Below the pieces are notes generated by a model that worked only from the letters and a program-made list of their open reading frames with translations, was not told where the DNA came from and did not search any database. The position numbers were made by a program, and so were the translations under genes. This document shows positions 41,885 through 43,009 of a stretch of 43,009 nucleotides of DNA, piece by piece (the first letter of the stretch is position 1; the number at the start of each line of letters is the position of its first letter). Source of the DNA: Acidobacteriota bacterium (GTDB taxonomy: Bacteria; Acidobacteriota; Terriglobia; Terriglobales; Acidobacteriaceae); NCBI GenBank assembly GCA_021851335.1, contig JAJZEA010000025.1, forward strand, positions 1 to 43,009. Reading direction: 5' to 3'.

Positions 41885-43009
41885 TCAGGATTTGGCGATT
41901 CGCAATACGCGCGAAGAGATGGAGGTGAAAACCTCCCACGGAATCGTCTCCGCCCAGCACGCGTGATCCTGCGCCGTAACCGATGCTTGCCCCTGGCAGC
42001 CGAGCAGCACGACTTCATCGCCTGTGGCAAGGCGCTCTGCTGGAATCTCCGTCACGTCGAGGACGGCCTGGTCCATCGAGATGCGTCCGGCATAGGGCGC
42101 GATTTGCCCGGCGACCAGCGCGTGGCCGACGTTTGAGAGTCTGCGGGCTAGCCCATCGGCGTACCCTACGGCGATCAGCGCCAGGCGCATGCTGTGCGTG
42201 GCGCGGAAGCTTGCGTTGTAACCGACGGCCGCACCGGATTCAATCCAGCGCAGGCCGGTGATGCGCGTCGTCCAGCGCAGCACGGGACGCAATTGGCCAG
42301 AGATTGCGGCAATCGGCGCCGAAGGCTGCGCATCGAACTCCGGCGCAATGCCGTAGAGCGCGATGCCGGGCCGCAAAAGCAGCCGCAGTCCGTTTTCCGC
42401 AGCCATCGCCGACAGCCGCTCCCGCACGGAAGCATCGAGCAAAGCTGCCGAGTTGCCCACGCTGAGCCATTGTGGCCGGGCAGTGCCCGCTGACCACACG
42501 AAGCCGTGCATCGCACGCAGACACTCCGCCAGCACGGCCAACTGCTTTTCCGTCGCGGCGCGATCGCTTTCATCGGCGGCGTAGAGGTGCGTCATCACGC
42601 CGTCCAGGCGAAGCGCTGGAAACACCCGCAGTGCCTCCAGAAACGCTGACAGTTCGCCCGGCGCAACGCCTTGACGACTCATCCCGGTGTCGATTTCCAG
42701 ATGCACAGGAACGCTTGTGCTGCCTGCTGCAAGCGCGCCGCGTGCCAGTTCCTCCAGTTGATCGCGCTGCCAAACCGAGCAGGTGAACCCATGCTTGGCC
42801 ACGGCTTCGCCATCGCCGGGGAACGGACCACTGAGCACGAGAATGCGCGGCTGATCTTGCAGAAGGGAGCAGGCGCAGACAACCGAAAGCGCTTCATCGG
42901 TGGAGGTGACTGCGAGCCACTGCGCACCGGCGTTCACGGCTGCGGGAGCGCACAACTCCAGCGAATGCCCGTAGGCGTTGCCCTTCACAATCGCGGCAAG
43001 CGTCGCATC
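41885..43009 (-). CDS. alr: Alanine racemase, 5' end cut by window edge
   Basis: About 374 residues of a fold-type III PLP racemase are visible; the start lies beyond the right edge, and the reading frame is open through 43009 (DATLAAIVKGNAYGH). The PLP lysine is in VKGNAYGH at 42983-42985, right at the visible N-terminus; only a few tens of residues are missing. The PLP barrel continues with HLEIDTGMSRQG, GVMTHLYAADESD, SVGNSAA and LRPGIALYG. The C-terminal domain has VGYNASF with the second catalytic Tyr and AGRISMDQ. The enzyme makes D-alanine for peptidoglycan. The hydrolase gene follows after 44 nt. Confidence 0.96.
   Translation of the reverse strand, partial: DATLAAIVKGNAYGHSLELCAPAAVNAGAQWLAVTSTDEALSVVCACSLLQDQPRILVLSGPFPGDGEAVAKHGFTCSVWQRDQLEELARGALAAGSTSVPVHLEIDTGMSRQGVAPGELSAFLEALRVFPALRLDGVMTHLYAADESDRAATEKQLAVLAECLRAMHGFVWSAGTARPQWLSVGNSAALLDASVRERLSAMAAENGLRLLLRPGIALYGIAPEFDAQPSAPIAAISGQLRPVLRWTTRITGLRWIESGAAVGYNASFRATHSMRLALIAVGYADGLARRLSNVGHALVAGQIAPYAGRISMDQAVLDVTEIPAERLATGDEVVLLGCQGQASVTAQDHACWAETIPWEVFTSISSRVLRIAKS

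Overview
The window looks like a stretch of chromosome from an acidobacterium, probably class Terriglobia (Acidobacteriia). The basis is a secreted VWFA-type protein of the acidobacterial kind (TIGR03436), a secreted CRTAC1/UnbV protein paired with a multihaem cytochrome, a high-GC coding style, Kdo/heptose lipopolysaccharide genes that mark a Gram-negative envelope, and many conserved hypotheticals beside housekeeping genes. The taxonomic call is inference; there is no rRNA here to confirm it. No tRNA, rRNA, CRISPR array, transposase or prophage gene was seen.

Region 1 (1-5143): a minus-strand pair of exported proteins (CRTAC1/FG-GAP protein, then a multihaem cytochrome c cut by the left edge), a tiny Pmp3/YqaE membrane protein convergent with recA across a near-perfect terminator hairpin, and a small hypothetical gene. 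Region 2 (5317-14124): a JAMM peptidase next to a MoeB/ThiF-rhodanese sulfurtransferase, a VWFA secreted protein, nicotinamidase pncA, a BAX-inhibitor-1-like membrane protein, a double-PilZ protein, rsmI, a site-2-protease-like CBS protein that has lost its zinc-binding histidines, and rsmD. Region 3 (14247-20255): an exported hypothetical, then the lipopolysaccharide run waaA-lpxK-heptosyltransferase, an ICMT-like methyltransferase and a DUF3108 protein.

Region 4 (20270-30567) is one long minus-strand run read from right to left: valS, nadC, birA, coaX, an uncharacterised gene, rlmD, comEC. Gaps are short, and the coaX/hypothetical/rlmD junctions are 4-nt start/stop overlaps. It combines cofactor genes (NAD, biotin attachment, CoA) with translation and DNA uptake. 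Region 5 (30568-37154) is a compact exopolysaccharide transport block: outer-membrane exporter (Wza type), polytopic membrane protein (polymerase-like), Wzc-type tyrosine kinase and flippase, with no glycosyltransferase in view. A 112-bp palindromic repeat-like element follows it.

Region 6 (37155-43009), minus strand, holds an exported GH2 glycosidase and the run alr (cut by the right edge) - alpha/beta hydrolase - glyA, which ends in a clear terminator.

Most of the window is recognisable core metabolism and envelope biology. The parts most worth a second look are the inactivated M50-CBS protein, the JAMM/E1-rhodanese pair without a visible carrier protein, the palindromic element after the flippase gene, the glycosyltransferase-free export cluster, and the uncharacterised gene coupled between coaX and rlmD.
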